A DNA stretch of 49,898 bases. Source: an uncultured Alistipes sp. GTDB taxonomy: Bacteria; Bacteroidota; Bacteroidia; Bacteroidales; Rikenellaceae. Below, in pieces: positions 49,765 through 49,898 of this stretch (position 1 is the stretch's first letter; each line of letters starts with the position of its first letter). The stretch is taken from contig CALUMQ010000033.1 of NCBI GenBank assembly GCA_944321765.1, positions 1 to 49,898 of the forward strand, given 5' to 3'. The notes below the pieces were generated by a model. It made no database searches. It saw only the letters and a program-made list of their open reading frames with translations, and was not told the DNA's origin. Both the position numbers and the translations under genes were made by a program.

Positions 49765-49783
49765 GGGGTGAGTGGCTGCGGCG

Positions 49784-49820
49784 AAAGAAAAACGGCGGAC
49801 ACCTTGGGAGGAGTCCGCCG
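49784..49820 (-). terminator. Terminator after rplT
   Basis: On the reverse strand CGGCGGAC and GTCCGCCG (outer stem, 49820-49813 and 49800-49793) with an inner CCT/AGG stem, followed by TTTTTCTTTC. It sits between rplT and the MFS gene. Confidence 0.82.
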
Positions 49821-49841
49821 TGCCAACCCTCTTTCGGAAGG

Positions 49842-49898
49842 TTATTTAACTGCGTTAACTATTGCCTCGAATGCCTTCGGCTCGTTCATGGCCAGGTC
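49842..49898 (-). CDS. rplT: 50S ribosomal protein L20 (partial, C-terminal end)
   Basis: The last 18 codons and stop, reading DLAMNEPKAFEAIVNAVK, which matches the C-terminus of Bacteroidetes L20. L20 is an assembly protein of the 50S subunit. The gene continues past the window edge, where rpmI and infC would be expected. The identification rests on a short tail. Confidence 0.8.
   Translation of the reverse strand, partial: DLAMNEPKAFEAIVNAVK

Noticed and set aside
1-49898. tRNA, rRNA, CRISPR, IS elements or prophage
   Set aside because: The spaces between genes are short, and none shows cloverleaf, repeat-spacer or transposase features.

Overview
The window looks like chromosomal DNA of a high-GC Bacteroidales bacterium, most likely Alistipes or a close Rikenellaceae relative. 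This is inferred from protein types (Rnf complex, ptb-buk-ackA, DUF349 protein, Bacteroidetes-type YidC and lipoproteins) and from Bacteroidetes-style promoters (TTTG-N19-21-TAnnTTTG). No database search was possible. It is mostly ordinary core genome. I saw no tRNA, rRNA, CRISPR array, phage or insertion sequence, and no broken gene. The first and last genes (rpmA, rplT) are cut by the window edges.

Layout. 1-1551: rplU-rpmA leftward, then cysQ rightward. 1677-9247: a small cysteine-tailed membrane protein is divergent from a long rightward series (trkA, GH3-family enzyme, deoxynucleoside kinase, rRNA m5C methyltransferase, MerR regulator, Nif3-family protein, coiled-coil zinc-ribbon protein). 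9377-16634: an apparent operon nadE-rseC-rnfBCDGEA joins NAD synthesis to the ion-pumping ferredoxin:NAD oxidoreductase. 16809-18308: hpt, queE, ftsB/divIC-like. 18439-23075: thiL leftward; aroQ, pyk and a polysaccharide flippase rightward. 23177-29728: leftward genes, with ackA-ptb-buk (acyl-phosphate fermentation) and an OmpR-type response regulator-proB-proA. 30041-35842: DUF349 protein, pyrG, yidC. 35961-40664: recQ, 3'-5' exonuclease, RlmI-like methyltransferase and a secreted esterase, leftward. 40889-44702: a metal-handling locus (Cys/His-rich exported protein, Fur-family regulator, TonB-dependent receptor, HMA-domain protein). 44788-46347: ECF sigma factor with a membrane partner and a divergent membrane protein. 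46476-49898: MBL-fold lipoprotein, a probably surface-exposed lipoprotein, MFS transporter, and the rplT end.

The most notable signals are: (1) two mirror-image ECF-type promoters between the ECF sigma gene and the divergent membrane-protein gene, with the same -35/-10 sequences, the same spacing and a shared centre at 45846, implying autoregulation and a near-leaderless sigma mRNA; (2) an exactly symmetric bidirectional housekeeping promoter at 1965-2012 whose two -7 elements abut as a perfect 20-nt palindrome; (3) a NadE whose amidotransferase domain appears to lack its catalytic cysteine. Gene coordinates below use the start I judge most likely, which is often downstream of the longest open frame.
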